Assembly: GCA_965199105.1 (NCBI GenBank) | Contig: CBDAQO010000002.1 | Span: 3,844,001 to 3,908,000 of the forward strand | Direction: 5' to 3' | Origin: LMUY01 sp965199105 | Lineage (GTDB): Bacteria > Pseudomonadota > Alphaproteobacteria > Acetobacterales > Acetobacteraceae | Length of the DNA stretch: 64,000 nucleotides | Shown here: positions 43,924 to 53,990 of the stretch, in pieces | How positions within the stretch are numbered: position 1 is the stretch's first letter | Layout of the letters: every line of letters starts with the position of its first letter | Translations under genes and position numbers: made by a program | Notes under the pieces: generated by a model | Databases searched by the model: none | What the model was told of the DNA's origin: nothing | Seen by the model: only the letters and a program-made list of their open reading frames with translations

Positions 43924-43924
<1 letters not shown>
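42929..43924 (+). CDS. ABC transporter permease (DppC-like)
   Basis: Inner-membrane permease of 331 residues from ATG 42929. The conserved part starts near residue 38 (SPTWEAWRRYRKHRLAVVSL) and continues through LGTDDLGQDLLARVIYGGRI and the EAA loop DAARALGASRLRLVARHILP. About 35 residues before that (SPLTPPSGAIPP...SALSQREID) are encoded by an intergenic repeat and are not family sequence. No ATG, GTG or TTG closer to the conserved region was noticed. The stop shares a base with the next ATG (TGATG). Confidence 0.92.
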
Positions 43925-44907
<983 letters not shown>

Positions 44908-44922
<15 letters not shown>

Positions 44923-44990
44923 GCGACCTTATCCTCGCCGAGCTCACGGCGTGAGCGACCTTATCCTCGCCGAGCTCACGGCATGAGCGA
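44908..44990 (+). repeat. 32-bp tandem duplication plus partial third copy at the ATPase gene junction
   Basis: Unit 1 (44908-44939) and unit 2 (44940-44971) are identical. A third partial copy from 44972 shares GAGCTCACGGC and TGAGCGA and carries the ATG of the next ATPase gene in place of a GTG. Each full unit contains the end of the DppD-like gene (ELTA stop) and an 11-codon frame starting GTGAGCGACC. Confidence 0.92.
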
Positions 44991-45954
44991 GGCGCTGCTC
45001 TCGGTGCGCGGCCTAACCAAGTCCTACGGCCGCAAAGCCGGCCTGTTCGGCCGCGTGGCCGCGCCGGTCTATGCCGTGAATGGCGTGAGCTTCGACATCG
45101 CGCCGGGCGAGACGCTCGGCCTGGTGGGCGAATCCGGCTGCGGCAAGTCCACCACCGGGCGCTGCATCAGCCGGCTCACCCCTGCCAGCGGCGGCGAAAT
45201 CTGGTTCGCCGGGCAGGACGTGACCGCGCTCGAGGGCGAGGACCTGCGCGCGCTGCGGCGGGACTTGCAGATCATCTTCCAGGACCCGTTCGCCTCGCTC
45301 AACCCGCGCCACACCGTGCACAGCATCGTGGCCGAAGCGCTCGTCATCCACCGCCTCGCCCATGGCCGCGCCGCCATCGACGACGAGGTGGTGCGCCTGC
45401 TCGAAACCGTCGGACTGCGCGCCGAACACCGCCACCGCTTCCCGCACGAATTTTCCGGCGGCCAGCGCCAACGCATCGGCATCGCCCGCGCCCTCGCCGT
45501 CCGCCCCAAGCTCATCGTATGCGACGAGCCCGTCTCGGCGCTGGACGTTTCGGTGCAGGCGCAGGTGATCAACCTGCTGCAGGACCTGCAGGAGCAGTTC
45601 GGCCTGTCCTATTTGTTCATCGCCCACGACCTCTCCGTGGTGGAGCACATCAGCGACCGCGTGGCGGTGATGTATCTCGGCCGCGTGGTGGAGATCGCCA
45701 GCGCGCGCGACCTCTACGCCGACCCGCGCCACCCCTACACCATGGCCCTGCTCGCCGCCGTGCCCATCCCCGACCCAGCGGTGCAGCGCCGCCGGGTCCC
45801 GCTCGGGGGCGACGTGCCGAGCCCGATGCACCCGCCCTCCGGCTGCCACTTCCACCCGCGCTGCCCACTGGCGCAACCGCAATGCGCGGTCGACATCCCC
45901 GCGCTCGAGACCGGCGCCGCCGGCCACCCCGTCGCCTGCCATTTCCGGCGATGA
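44983..45954 (+). CDS. ABC transporter ATP-binding protein (DppF-like)
   Basis: Second ATPase subunit of the peptide-type importer, 323 residues. Walker A is GESGCGKSTTGR, the Q-loop is IIFQDPFASLNP, the signature is FSGGQRQRIGIARAL and Walker B is LIVCDEPVSALD. The C-terminal extension ends with the PPSGCHFHPRCPLAQPQC Cys cluster. The stop overlaps the start of the LLM monooxygenase gene by four bases, tying transport to oxidation. Confidence 0.95.
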   Translation: MSEALLSVRGLTKSYGRKAGLFGRVAAPVYAVNGVSFDIAPGETLGLVGESGCGKSTTGRCISRLTPASGGEIWFAGQDVTALEGEDLRALRRDLQIIFQDPFASLNPRHTVHSIVAEALVIHRLAHGRAAIDDEVVRLLETVGLRAEHRHRFPHEFSGGQRQRIGIARALAVRPKLIVCDEPVSALDVSVQAQVINLLQDLQEQFGLSYLFIAHDLSVVEHISDRVAVMYLGRVVEIASARDLYADPRHPYTMALLAAVPIPDPAVQRRRVPLGGDVPSPMHPPSGCHFHPRCPLAQPQCAVDIPALETGAAGHPVACHFRR

Positions 45955-47303
45955 CGCGGCCGCTCCATCTCGGCGCCTTCATCCCCGGCAACGGTGCCAC
46001 CGGCAGCACCTGGCGCCTGCCCGGCGCCGACACCGACAGCACGCTCGGCTTCGCGCTCTACGCCCGCATCGCGCAGACGCTGGAGGCTGGCCGGTTCGAC
46101 ACGCTGTTCATGAACGACTCGGTCGGCGTCCGCGAACTCGAGCCCGACCTGCTCGAGCGCAACGCCGGCGCCCAGCGTTGGGACCCGCTCACTTTGCTGC
46201 CCGCGCTGGCTGTGGTGACGCAGCATCTCGGCCTCACCGCCACCGCCAGCACCACCTACAACGAGCCCTACACCCTGGCCCGCCGCTTCGCCGCGCTGGA
46301 CGCGATCAGCGGCGGGCGTGCCGGCTGGAACATGGTGACCTCGCTCGGTGGCGGCGAGAACTACAACCGCGACGACCACGTGCTGCACGCCGAGCGCTAT
46401 GCCCGCGCCGAGGAGTTCTTCGACGTCGTCACCGGGCTGTGGGACAGTTGGGACGACGACGCCGCCATCCGCGACCAGGCCAGCGGCCGCTGGTTCGACG
46501 CCGGCCGCATGCACCTGCTGCGCCACCAGGGCGCCCACTTTAGCGTGCAGGGCCCGCTGAACGCGCCTCGCTCGCCGCAAGGCCAGCCGGTGATCGCGCA
46601 GGCGGGCGCCTCCAACGCGGGGCGGACGCTGGCGGCGCGAACCGGCGAGATGATCTTCACCGCCGCGCAGACCCTGGAAGAGGGCCGCGCCTTCGTGGCC
46701 GACATCACCGCCCGCGCCGCCCAGCACGGCCGCCCGCGCGACCGCTTTCGCATCCTGCCCGGCGTATCGGTGGTGGTGGGCGGCACCATGGCGGAGGCGC
46801 AGGCCAAGTTCGACCGCTGGCACGATTTCGAGCATCCCGGCCCGCGGCTGAAGGCCATCTCCGCCTTCATCAACATCGGCGTGGACCTCTCGGCGCATCC
46901 GCTGGACGCGCCCGTGCCGCTGCCGGCGGTGATCCCCGAGACCAACAGCCACAAAAGCCGGCAGCAGCTTGTGCTGGACCTGATCCGCCGCGAGAACCCG
47001 ACCATCCGCGAGCTCGGCCGCAAGCTGGTCGCCGGCGGCCACCGGGTTCTGGTCGGCACGCCGCACACCATCGCCGACGACTTCGCCGCCTGGGCCGAGG
47101 CGGGCGCCGCGGACGGGTTCATGATCATGTTCCCCGCCCTGGAGCAGGGCGTGGCCGACTTCGTGGCCGCCGTGGTGCCGGAACTGCAGCGCCGCGGCCT
47201 GTTGCGCACCGACTACTCCGGCCCGACCCTGCGAGACCATCTCGGCCTCGCCCGCCCGCCCAACCGCTTCACCGCACCCCCCGCGCCAAGGAGCCCGCCA
47301 TGA
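45951..47303 (+). CDS. LLM-class flavin monooxygenase (NtaA/SnaA/DszA family)
   Basis: FMNH2-dependent oxygenase of 450 residues with a bacterial-luciferase-like TIM barrel. HLGAFIPGNGATGSTWRLPG at the start, SGGRAGWNMVTS and the QPVIAQAGASNAGRTLAA block are marks of the nitrilotriacetate/dibenzothiophene-sulfone/alkanesulfonate group. Members attack C-N or C-S bonds or carry out other monooxygenations with reduced flavin from a partner reductase, which is not seen here. It overlaps the ATPase gene before it and the aldolase gene after it by four bases each. Confidence 0.93.
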   Translation: MTRPLHLGAFIPGNGATGSTWRLPGADTDSTLGFALYARIAQTLEAGRFDTLFMNDSVGVRELEPDLLERNAGAQRWDPLTLLPALAVVTQHLGLTATASTTYNEPYTLARRFAALDAISGGRAGWNMVTSLGGGENYNRDDHVLHAERYARAEEFFDVVTGLWDSWDDDAAIRDQASGRWFDAGRMHLLRHQGAHFSVQGPLNAPRSPQGQPVIAQAGASNAGRTLAARTGEMIFTAAQTLEEGRAFVADITARAAQHGRPRDRFRILPGVSVVVGGTMAEAQAKFDRWHDFEHPGPRLKAISAFINIGVDLSAHPLDAPVPLPAVIPETNSHKSRQQLVLDLIRRENPTIRELGRKLVAGGHRVLVGTPHTIADDFAAWAEAGAADGFMIMFPALEQGVADFVAAVVPELQRRGLLRTDYSGPTLRDHLGLARPPNRFTAPPAPRSPP

Positions 47304-48145
47304 CCCTGCTGCCCCTGCCCAGCCGCTCCGACGGGAGACGGCGCCCGGCCATCGAAGCCGTCGCCCGGCGCGACAACCAGCCGCTGTGGGAGCTACCGCC
47401 GCCGCTCGCCCCGCTCACCGCCGAGCGGCTGCACCGCAAGCAGCGCCTGGCCGCCGCCTTCCGCCTGTTCGCCCGCCGTGGCTACGAGGCTGGGCTAGCC
47501 GGCCACTTCACCGCCCGCGACCCGATCCGCACCGACCATGTCTGGATCAACCCGCTCGGCATGGCGTTCGCCGACATCCGCGTGTCCGACCTGCTGCTGG
47601 TGGCGCCGGACGGCACCGTGGTGGAGGGCACCGGCATGGTGAACCTCTCCGGCGTGCCCTACCACGACCAGATCCAGGCGGCCCGGCCCGGCGTGGTGGG
47701 CATCGCGCACGCCCATGCCTTCCACGCCAAGACCTGGTCATCGCTGTGCCGCCCGGTGGACCCGATCACCGCCGACGCCGCCATCTTCCACGACGACCAG
47801 GTGGTGTTCGACCCGGTCCGCCCCGAGGGCGTCAGCGCCGCGGCCGGCCGCCCGGTGGTGGCGCAGCAGGCGGTGGCGGCGTTGGGCGAGCGCAACGTGC
47901 TGATCTGGCAGAATCACGGCCACTGGACGATGGGGCACACGGTGGAGGCCGCCGCCTGGCGCTTCATCGCGTTCGACGACGCCGCGCGCAGCCAGTTGCT
48001 CGCCGAAGCCGCCGGCGAGCCGAACATCCCCGCCATGCCGACGCGGACCGCCGAGGCGCGCGCCCGGGCGGAAGTGGGCGCCTGGCTGAGCTTCCTGCCG
48101 CTTTGGGACCGCATCGTGACCGAAGAGCCCGACTTGCTGGAGTAG
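47300..48145 (+). CDS. class II aldolase/adducin family protein
   Basis: Protein of 281 residues of the class II aldolase/adducin fold, usually a zinc-dependent aldolase, epimerase or decarboxylase. The metal-binding HAHAFHAKTWS and QNHGHWTMGHT blocks supply the His residues. AGHFTARDPIRTDHVWINPLG is the usual N-terminal signature with Ser/Thr residues. Adducin-like members next to oxygenases often act on small hydroxy acids, but this one cannot be assigned a substrate. It overlaps the monooxygenase gene by four bases. Confidence 0.92.
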   Translation: MTLLPLPSRSDGRRRPAIEAVARRDNQPLWELPPPLAPLTAERLHRKQRLAAAFRLFARRGYEAGLAGHFTARDPIRTDHVWINPLGMAFADIRVSDLLLVAPDGTVVEGTGMVNLSGVPYHDQIQAARPGVVGIAHAHAFHAKTWSSLCRPVDPITADAAIFHDDQVVFDPVRPEGVSAAAGRPVVAQQAVAALGERNVLIWQNHGHWTMGHTVEAAAWRFIAFDDAARSQLLAEAAGEPNIPAMPTRTAEARARAEVGAWLSFLPLWDRIVTEEPDLLE

Positions 48146-48175
48146 GGTTGCCGCCGCACCCGAGGAGGATTTGCC

Positions 48176-49186
48176 ATGCGACTCTACCGCCTACCCCACG
48201 CCACCGGCCTCGACGACCTGACCCTGGGCGACGCGCCCACCCCGGTGCCGGCGCGCGGCCAGGTGCTGGTGCGGATGCAGGCCTGGTCGCTCAACTACCG
48301 CGACCTGATGGTGGCGACCGGCCGCTACGGCGCCGGCGGCACCGCGCCCGACCTGGTGCCGCTGTCCGACGGCGCCGGCGAGGTGGTGGCGGTGGGCCCC
48401 GACGTGCGCCGGGCCAAGCCGGGCGACCGGGTTTGCCCCACCTTCATGCGCGGCTGGCTCGGCGGCGAAGTGATCCCCGAGGCCCGGCAGCGCTCGCTCG
48501 GCGGCGGCGTGGACGGCATCCTGGCCGAGCAGGTGGTGGTGGACCAGGAAGACCTCGTGCACATCCCGCCCCACCTTTCCTACCAGGAGGCCGCCACCCT
48601 GCCCTGCGCCGGCGTCACCGCATGGAACGCGCTCTACGGCGGCAAGCCCCTGCGGCCCGGCGACACCGTGCTGCTGCTCGGCACCGGCGGCGTGTCCATC
48701 TTCGCACTGCAGTTCGCCCGCATCGCCGGCGCGCGCGCCATCATCACGTCCTCGAGCCCGGACAAGCTGGCCCGCGCCAAGGCCCTCGGTGCCTCGGACG
48801 GGATCGACTACCGCGCCACCCCCGAGTGGCAGGACGCGGTGCGCGACCTCACCGGCGGCCGCGGCGTGGACCACGTGGTGGAGGTGGGCGGCGCCGGCAC
48901 CCTGCCGCGCTCCATCGCCGCCGCGCGGGTGGGCGGCGAGGTGGGCCTCATCGGCGTGCTCACCGGCGGCCAGATCGACCCCTCGGTGATCATGCGGCGC
49001 AACGTCACCCTGCGCGGCATCTATGTCGGCCCGCGCGAGATGTTCGAGGCGATGAACCGCGCCATCACCCAGCACGAGTTGCGCCCGGTGATCGACCAGG
49101 TGTTTCCGTTCGCCCGCGCCCGCGACGCCTACGCGCACCTGCAGGGTGCTTCCCACCTCGGCAAGGTCGTGATCAGTATATCGTAA
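48176..49186 (+). CDS. zinc-independent MDR-family NAD(P)-dependent oxidoreductase
   Basis: Medium-chain dehydrogenase/reductase of 336 residues. The nucleotide-binding motif is GTGGVSIFALQFA. The catalytic-zinc positions are not Cys/His (SLNYRDLMV and PLSDGAGEV), and the structural-zinc Cys lobe is absent. It is therefore of the quinone-oxidoreductase type rather than a true zinc alcohol dehydrogenase. It probably reduces an enone or aldehyde made by the pathway. AGGAGG lies before the ATG. It ends 34 bases before the next ABC system. Confidence 0.92.
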   Translation: MRLYRLPHATGLDDLTLGDAPTPVPARGQVLVRMQAWSLNYRDLMVATGRYGAGGTAPDLVPLSDGAGEVVAVGPDVRRAKPGDRVCPTFMRGWLGGEVIPEARQRSLGGGVDGILAEQVVVDQEDLVHIPPHLSYQEAATLPCAGVTAWNALYGGKPLRPGDTVLLLGTGGVSIFALQFARIAGARAIITSSSPDKLARAKALGASDGIDYRATPEWQDAVRDLTGGRGVDHVVEVGGAGTLPRSIAAARVGGEVGLIGVLTGGQIDPSVIMRRNVTLRGIYVGPREMFEAMNRAITQHELRPVIDQVFPFARARDAYAHLQGASHLGKVVISIS

Positions 49187-49220
49187 TGGGCTGCGGCCCC
49201 TCGCTCTGGAGATGCTTTGT

Positions 49221-50519
49221 ATGACGCTTGATCGACGCGCCGTGCTCGCCGGGTCTGCCGTTGCGGCCGGCGCCGCTGCCTTGCTGGCCGGGCTGAACGG
49301 CGGCGCGCGGGCAGCCGGCGCGGCCATTCCGGTGGGCTCGGCGCTGCCGCTCTCCGGCCCGGCCGCCGCCGACGGCATCGAGTTCCGCCACGGCATCGAG
49401 ATGGCCGCCGCCGACATCAACGCGCTCGGCGGCGTGCTCGGGCGCCCGATCGAGCTGCATTTCGAAGACACCTCCAACATGAGTGCGGACGTGGTGAGCC
49501 AGGCGATGCAGCGCCTGGTGGACCGCAGCAACTGCGGCGCCATCATCAACGGCTACAACGTCGGCACCAACATGATCGAGATGGATGTCGCCGCGCAGAA
49601 CGACATCATCTTCATGCACTACAACACCCTTATCGCCCACAACGACAAGTTCAACACCAACCCGGCGAAATACTACAGCAGCTTCCAGGGCGACCCGCCG
49701 GAGTTCTACTACGGGCCCGGCGTGCTGCAGTATTTGAAGCGCCTGATCGAGACCAAGGCGTGGTCGCCGCCCAACATGAAGCTCGCGCTGATCCCCTCCG
49801 CCAACCAATACTCCATCGTGATCGCCAACGCGGTGAAGGAACAGGCGAGCAAGTTCGGCTTCGAGATCAGCCTCTACGAGACGGTGCCGTTCCCCACCAA
49901 CCAGTGGGGCCCGACGCTGGCCAAGGTCCGCTCCGACCCGCCCGCCGCCGTGATCGTGACGCACTTCCTGCCGCAGGACCTGGCGCAGTTCATGCAGCAA
50001 TTCATCACCGAGCCGACGCAGAGCCTGGTCTACATGCAATACGGCCCGTCCTTGCCCGCGTTCCGCCAGATCGGCGGTGCGGCGGTGGACGGCGTGCTGT
50101 ATTCGACCGTGATCGGCTGCCTGCCGGACGATTTCAGCGCCGGGTTCCGCCGCGCCTACCGCGACAAATACGGCCCCACCGCAGCCTACCTCACCGGGTC
50201 GCAGACCTATGACGGCCTGTGGCAGTGGGCGCTTGCCGCCGCCATCGCCGGCGGGCCCGGCGAACCCTACAGCAAGCCGCAAACCGCCAAGGTGGCTGCG
50301 GCGATGCTGCGGCTGGTCTATCGCGGTGTGAACGGCATTTGCCGGTTCGACCCCAAGGGCCAATCCGCCTATTGCTTCCCGACCCAGATCCTGGACCCGT
50401 CGCTGGGCATGCCGCACCAGTTCCTGCAGCACCAGGATTACCGGCAGGACCCCAAGCTGATCTCGCCGCCGCCCTACGCCACCGACAGCTTCAAGCTGCC
50501 GCCCTGGATCAAGGTCTAG
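49221..50519 (+). CDS. ABC transporter substrate-binding protein, branched-chain amino acid/amide type
   Basis: Periplasmic type-1 binding protein of 432 residues. The N-terminus has a Tat-like DRRAVLAGSAVAAGAAALL leader with cleavage near ARA-AG. VGSALPLSGPAAADGIEFRHG and the ADINALGGVLGRPIEL segment are the family signature. It resembles the urea/short-amide and hydrophobic-amino-acid binders; the exact ligand is unknown. The ATG at 49221 has GGAG at good spacing. It heads a five-gene importer with two ATPases and two permeases. Confidence 0.92.
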   Translation: MTLDRRAVLAGSAVAAGAAALLAGLNGGARAAGAAIPVGSALPLSGPAAADGIEFRHGIEMAAADINALGGVLGRPIELHFEDTSNMSADVVSQAMQRLVDRSNCGAIINGYNVGTNMIEMDVAAQNDIIFMHYNTLIAHNDKFNTNPAKYYSSFQGDPPEFYYGPGVLQYLKRLIETKAWSPPNMKLALIPSANQYSIVIANAVKEQASKFGFEISLYETVPFPTNQWGPTLAKVRSDPPAAVIVTHFLPQDLAQFMQQFITEPTQSLVYMQYGPSLPAFRQIGGAAVDGVLYSTVIGCLPDDFSAGFRRAYRDKYGPTAAYLTGSQTYDGLWQWALAAAIAGGPGEPYSKPQTAKVAAAMLRLVYRGVNGICRFDPKGQSAYCFPTQILDPSLGMPHQFLQHQDYRQDPKLISPPPYATDSFKLPPWIKV

Positions 50520-50531
50520 CCTAAGATTAGG

Positions 50532-51323
50532 ATGAGCACCGCGCCCATCCTGGCGGCCGAGGGCGTGAGCAAGCACTACGGCTCGCTCGCCGCCGTCGAC
50601 GGGTTCAGCTTCGCAGCCCATGCCGGCGAGGTGCTGGGCATCGGCGGCCCGAACGGCGCCGGCAAGACCACGCTGTTCGACGTGATCACCGGGCTGTCCC
50701 CCGCCACCGGCGGCCGCGTGCTGCTGGACGGCCAGGACATCACGCAACTCGGGCCCGACCGGATCTGCCAGCGCGGCATCGCCCGCACGTTCCAGCTCAA
50801 CGCGGTGTTCGATGCCATGACGGTGCGCGAGAACGTGGAGGTGGCGAGCTATTTCGGCCATGCCGGCCGCTTCCTACCCGGGCTGCGCCTCGGCCAGGCG
50901 GCGCGCGCGCGGGCGAACGCGGCGCTGGACCAGGTCGGCCTCTTAGGCCTGTCCGAACGCAAAGTGGCCGGCATGCCGGTGCTGGAACGCAAGCTGCTGA
51001 TGATCGCCGGCGCCATCGCCACCGAACCGCGGGTGATCCTGCTCGACGAGCCGCTCGGCGGCCTCACGCCGCAGGAGATCGATCGCGTGAGCGGCGTCGT
51101 GCGCCGGCTGGTGGCGGGCGGCGTCACCGTGGTGCTGATCGAACACGTGATGCGCTTCCTGCTGGCGCTGTCGAGCCGGGTCATCATCATGAACGCGGGC
51201 GGCAAGCTGTTCGAGGGGCCGCCGCACCTCGTGGCGGAGGACGACGCCGTGCGCCGCACCTATCTCGGCGAGGGCGCCACCAAGCGTCTGCGCGAGCATT
51301 TCGCCGCCACCACCGATGGTTGA
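50532..51323 (+). CDS. ABC transporter ATP-binding protein (LivG-like)
   Basis: Cytoplasmic ATPase of 263 residues. Walker A is GPNGAGKTTLFD, the Q-loop region is ARTFQLNAVFDAMTV, Walker B is VILLDEPLGGLTP and the switch His is in VLIEHVM. The position of the LSGGQ signature reads MPVLERKLLMIAGAI, which departs from consensus. The partner LivF-like ATPase has a normal signature, so one of the two ATP sites may be weak. Its end overlaps the LivF-like gene by eight bases. Confidence 0.93.
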   Translation: MSTAPILAAEGVSKHYGSLAAVDGFSFAAHAGEVLGIGGPNGAGKTTLFDVITGLSPATGGRVLLDGQDITQLGPDRICQRGIARTFQLNAVFDAMTVRENVEVASYFGHAGRFLPGLRLGQAARARANAALDQVGLLGLSERKVAGMPVLERKLLMIAGAIATEPRVILLDEPLGGLTPQEIDRVSGVVRRLVAGGVTVVLIEHVMRFLLALSSRVIIMNAGGKLFEGPPHLVAEDDAVRRTYLGEGATKRLREHFAATTDG

Positions 51324-52035
51324 GCGCGCACACCTGCAGATCGAAGCGCTCACCTCCGGCTATGACGGCCCGGACGTGCTGCGCGGCATCTCGTTCGACG
51401 TGCCGCAAGGCCAGTTGGTGACGGTGGTGGGCCCGAACGGCCACGGCAAGACCACGCTGCTGCGCACCATCTCCGGCCTGCAGCGCGTGCGCAGCGGCCG
51501 CGTGCTGCTGGGCGGCCGCGTCATCTCGGGGCTGCCGCCGCACCGCATCGCCGCGGCCGGCATCGCGCACGTGCCGCAGGGCGACATGCTGTTTGCCGAG
51601 ATGAGCGTGGCGGAGAACCTGCTGATGGGTGGCTACCTGCACACCGCCCGCGCCGACCTCGCGCGCCGGCTGGACGAGGTCTACACGCTACTGCCCCGCC
51701 TGGCCGAACGCCGCGGCCAGACCGCCTCCACCCTCTCGGGCGGCGAACGGCGCATGGCGGGCATCGGCCGCGGCTTGATGATGGGCGGCTCGGTTCTGCT
51801 GCTGGACGAACCCTCGCTCGGCCTGGCGCCGCTGATCATCGAGCAGATCTACCACGTCATCGCCGGGCTCTGCGCCGCCGGCCGCACCATCCTGCTGGTG
51901 GAGGAGAACCCGGCGCGCGTGGCCGACCTCGCCCAGGCCATCCACCTGCTCGACGACGGCCACCTGGTCTGGTCCGGCGCGCCGCACGCGCTACTGGCCC
52001 GCGGCGAGTTGCTCGAAACCTATCTCGGGGGCTGA
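51316..52035 (+). CDS. ABC transporter ATP-binding protein (LivF-like)
   Basis: Cytoplasmic ATPase of 239 residues. Walker A is GPNGHGKTTLLR, with His in place of the common Ala. The signature is LSGGERRMAGIGRGL, Walker B is VLLLDEPSLGLAP, and the LVEENPARVADLA end is typical of LivF, where Glu replaces the switch His. It overlaps the LivG-like gene by eight bases and ends three bases before the LivH-like start. Confidence 0.94.
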   Translation: MVERAHLQIEALTSGYDGPDVLRGISFDVPQGQLVTVVGPNGHGKTTLLRTISGLQRVRSGRVLLGGRVISGLPPHRIAAAGIAHVPQGDMLFAEMSVAENLLMGGYLHTARADLARRLDEVYTLLPRLAERRGQTASTLSGGERRMAGIGRGLMMGGSVLLLDEPSLGLAPLIIEQIYHVIAGLCAAGRTILLVEENPARVADLAQAIHLLDDGHLVWSGAPHALLARGELLETYLGG

Positions 52036-52038
52036 CCC

Positions 52039-52923
52039 ATGGACATCATCATCCCCGTCATCGTCGCCGGCGTCACCACGGGGGCGCTGTACGCGCTGGC
52101 CACCGTAGGGCTGTCCTTAGTCTGGGGCGCCTTCGGGATGCTGAACATGGCGCATGGCGTTCTGCTCACCATCGGCGGGTATGCCGCCTTTACTGCGGTC
52201 ACCCAGCTCGGCCTGCCCGCGCCACTCGGCCTGCTCGCCGCCCTGCTCGCCGGTGCCTTGGTGGGCGCGCTGCTGTACGGCGGCATGGTGCGTTTCATGC
52301 TGCGCACGCCGCGCGCCCAATTCGAGACCAACGTGATGATCGCGACCTTCGGCATCGCCATCGCGCTGGAGAGCCTGGTGCTGCTCGGCTTTGGCGGCCA
52401 GCCATTCGCCCAGCCGCTGGCCCTCGCCGGCACGCTGCGCGTCGGTGCGGCCGCCATTCCGCTGCAGAACCTGGCGGTGGTCGGCACCAGCCTGGTGCTG
52501 ATGGCGCTGGCGGCATTGCTGCTGCGCACCACGCGGATGGGCCGCGCCATACGCGCGGTGGCGCAGAACGGCGAGGCGGCGCAGTTGCTCGGCGTGCCGG
52601 TTGGACGTGTCTACCTGCAGGTGCTGATGATCGCGGGCATGCTGGCGGCCATCTGCGGCGTGCTGCTCAGCTCCATCACGCAACTCTCCCCCACCCTGGG
52701 GCAAGACCCGCTGTTGCGCGCCTTCATCATGTGCGTGGTGGCGGGCCTGGGCAACCTGCCCGGCGCCATCATCGCCTCCTTCGTGCTCGCCCTGATCGAG
52801 AACGGCGTGGATTTCCTCGCCTCCGCCCGCTGGGGCTTCCCGACCCTCCTCTTCATCGTCATCGCCATCCTCATCTGGCGCCCCAACGGCGCTTTCGGCC
52901 GCGCCCAAATTCGCCGGCTCTGA
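52039..52923 (+). CDS. branched-chain amino acid-type ABC permease (LivH-like)
   Basis: Inner-membrane permease of 294 residues with about eight helices. ALYALATVGLSLVWGAFGMLN and MAHGVLLTIGGYAAF are the usual N-terminal blocks, and RAVAQNGEAAQLLGVPVGRVY is the coupling region. VVAGLGNLPGAIIASFVLAL closes the domain. It pairs with the LivM-like permease that follows. Confidence 0.94.
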   Translation: MDIIIPVIVAGVTTGALYALATVGLSLVWGAFGMLNMAHGVLLTIGGYAAFTAVTQLGLPAPLGLLAALLAGALVGALLYGGMVRFMLRTPRAQFETNVMIATFGIAIALESLVLLGFGGQPFAQPLALAGTLRVGAAAIPLQNLAVVGTSLVLMALAALLLRTTRMGRAIRAVAQNGEAAQLLGVPVGRVYLQVLMIAGMLAAICGVLLSSITQLSPTLGQDPLLRAFIMCVVAGLGNLPGAIIASFVLALIENGVDFLASARWGFPTLLFIVIAILIWRPNGAFGRAQIRRL

Positions 52924-52967
52924 CACCAAGGGCCGGCCTAAGTCGACCAAGGACCACCACCAACAGC

Positions 52968-53987
52968 ATGCGCAAGACCTGGCCCGACCTCACCGCCGCC
53001 ATCATCGTCGCCGCCATCGCGGCCGCCGTCCCGTTCGCCGGGCTCAGCCGCTACACGATCGGAGAGCTGCTGCTGATGCTGGTCTACGCCACCGTCGCCT
53101 CGCAATGGAACCTGCTGTTCGGCGTCGCCGGCGTGTTCTCGCTGGCGCAGATGGCGGTGTTCGCGCTCGGTGGTTACGCCACCGCGATGCTCGGCTCCTA
53201 CCTGCATTGGAGCCTGTGGCTGGCGATGCCGATGGCGGGCGTCGCCTCCGTGCTGTTCAGCGTGCTGATCGGGCTGGCCTGCCTGCGGCTGTCGGGCGCG
53301 TATGTGGCGTTGCTCACGCTGGCGGTGGCGCAGGTGATGTATTTGCTGATCGTGACCGACACCGCCTGCTTCCGCATGGCCGGCACCACCTGCATGCAGT
53401 TCACTGGCGGCGCGGTCGGCTTCACCGATTTCGGCTCCCTCGGCACTCGCGCCCTGTTCCACGGCCAATGGATTGCGGCGGACTACGCGCTGGTGGCCAT
53501 GCTGTTCGCGCTCACCATGGCGTTCACCTACGTGGTGATGCACAGCCCGATCGGGCTCGCCTTCCGCGCCTTGCGGGACAACCCCGGCTACGCCCGGGCG
53601 CGCGGCGTCAACCAGTTCCGCATGCAGTTGCTGGTGTTCGCGCTGTCCGCGTTTTTCACTGGGCTGGCCGGTGGGCTGTATGCGGCGCATTTCGAGTCGG
53701 TCGGCCCCAGCGCGCTCTCGCTGTCGCAATTGCTGTTCATCATCGCCATGGTCGTGGTCGGCGGCATCGGGCGGTTCTGGGGGCCGCTGCTGGGCGCCGT
53801 GCTGCTCACCGCGGCGGACGAGCTGATGCGCGGCGCCGACCAGTTCCGCCTGCTCGGGCTCGGGCTCATCATTGCCGCCGCGATGGTGGTGTTGCCGCAG
53901 GGCGTGCTCGGCGCGCTCGACCAGGCCCGGACGCGGCTGTTCCAACCGAAGCGACCCGAAGCGCGGGCCGCAGCAGCGGGAGAGTGA
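52968..53987 (+). CDS. branched-chain amino acid-type ABC permease (LivM-like)
   Basis: Inner-membrane permease of 339 residues with about ten helices. NLLFGVAGVFSLAQMAVFAL and RALRDNPGYARARGVNQFRM match LivM, and VVVGGIGRFWGPLLGAVLL is the C-terminal block. A periplasmic loop contains a Cys pair (TACFRMAGTTCMQF). The ATG giving MRKTWPDL was chosen, and the frame is also open upstream through the LivH gene. It ends three bases before the GMC oxidoreductase start. Confidence 0.93.
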   Translation: MRKTWPDLTAAIIVAAIAAAVPFAGLSRYTIGELLLMLVYATVASQWNLLFGVAGVFSLAQMAVFALGGYATAMLGSYLHWSLWLAMPMAGVASVLFSVLIGLACLRLSGAYVALLTLAVAQVMYLLIVTDTACFRMAGTTCMQFTGGAVGFTDFGSLGTRALFHGQWIAADYALVAMLFALTMAFTYVVMHSPIGLAFRALRDNPGYARARGVNQFRMQLLVFALSAFFTGLAGGLYAAHFESVGPSALSLSQLLFIIAMVVVGGIGRFWGPLLGAVLLTAADELMRGADQFRLLGLGLIIAAAMVVLPQGVLGALDQARTRLFQPKRPEARAAAAGE

Positions 53988-53990
53988 GTG

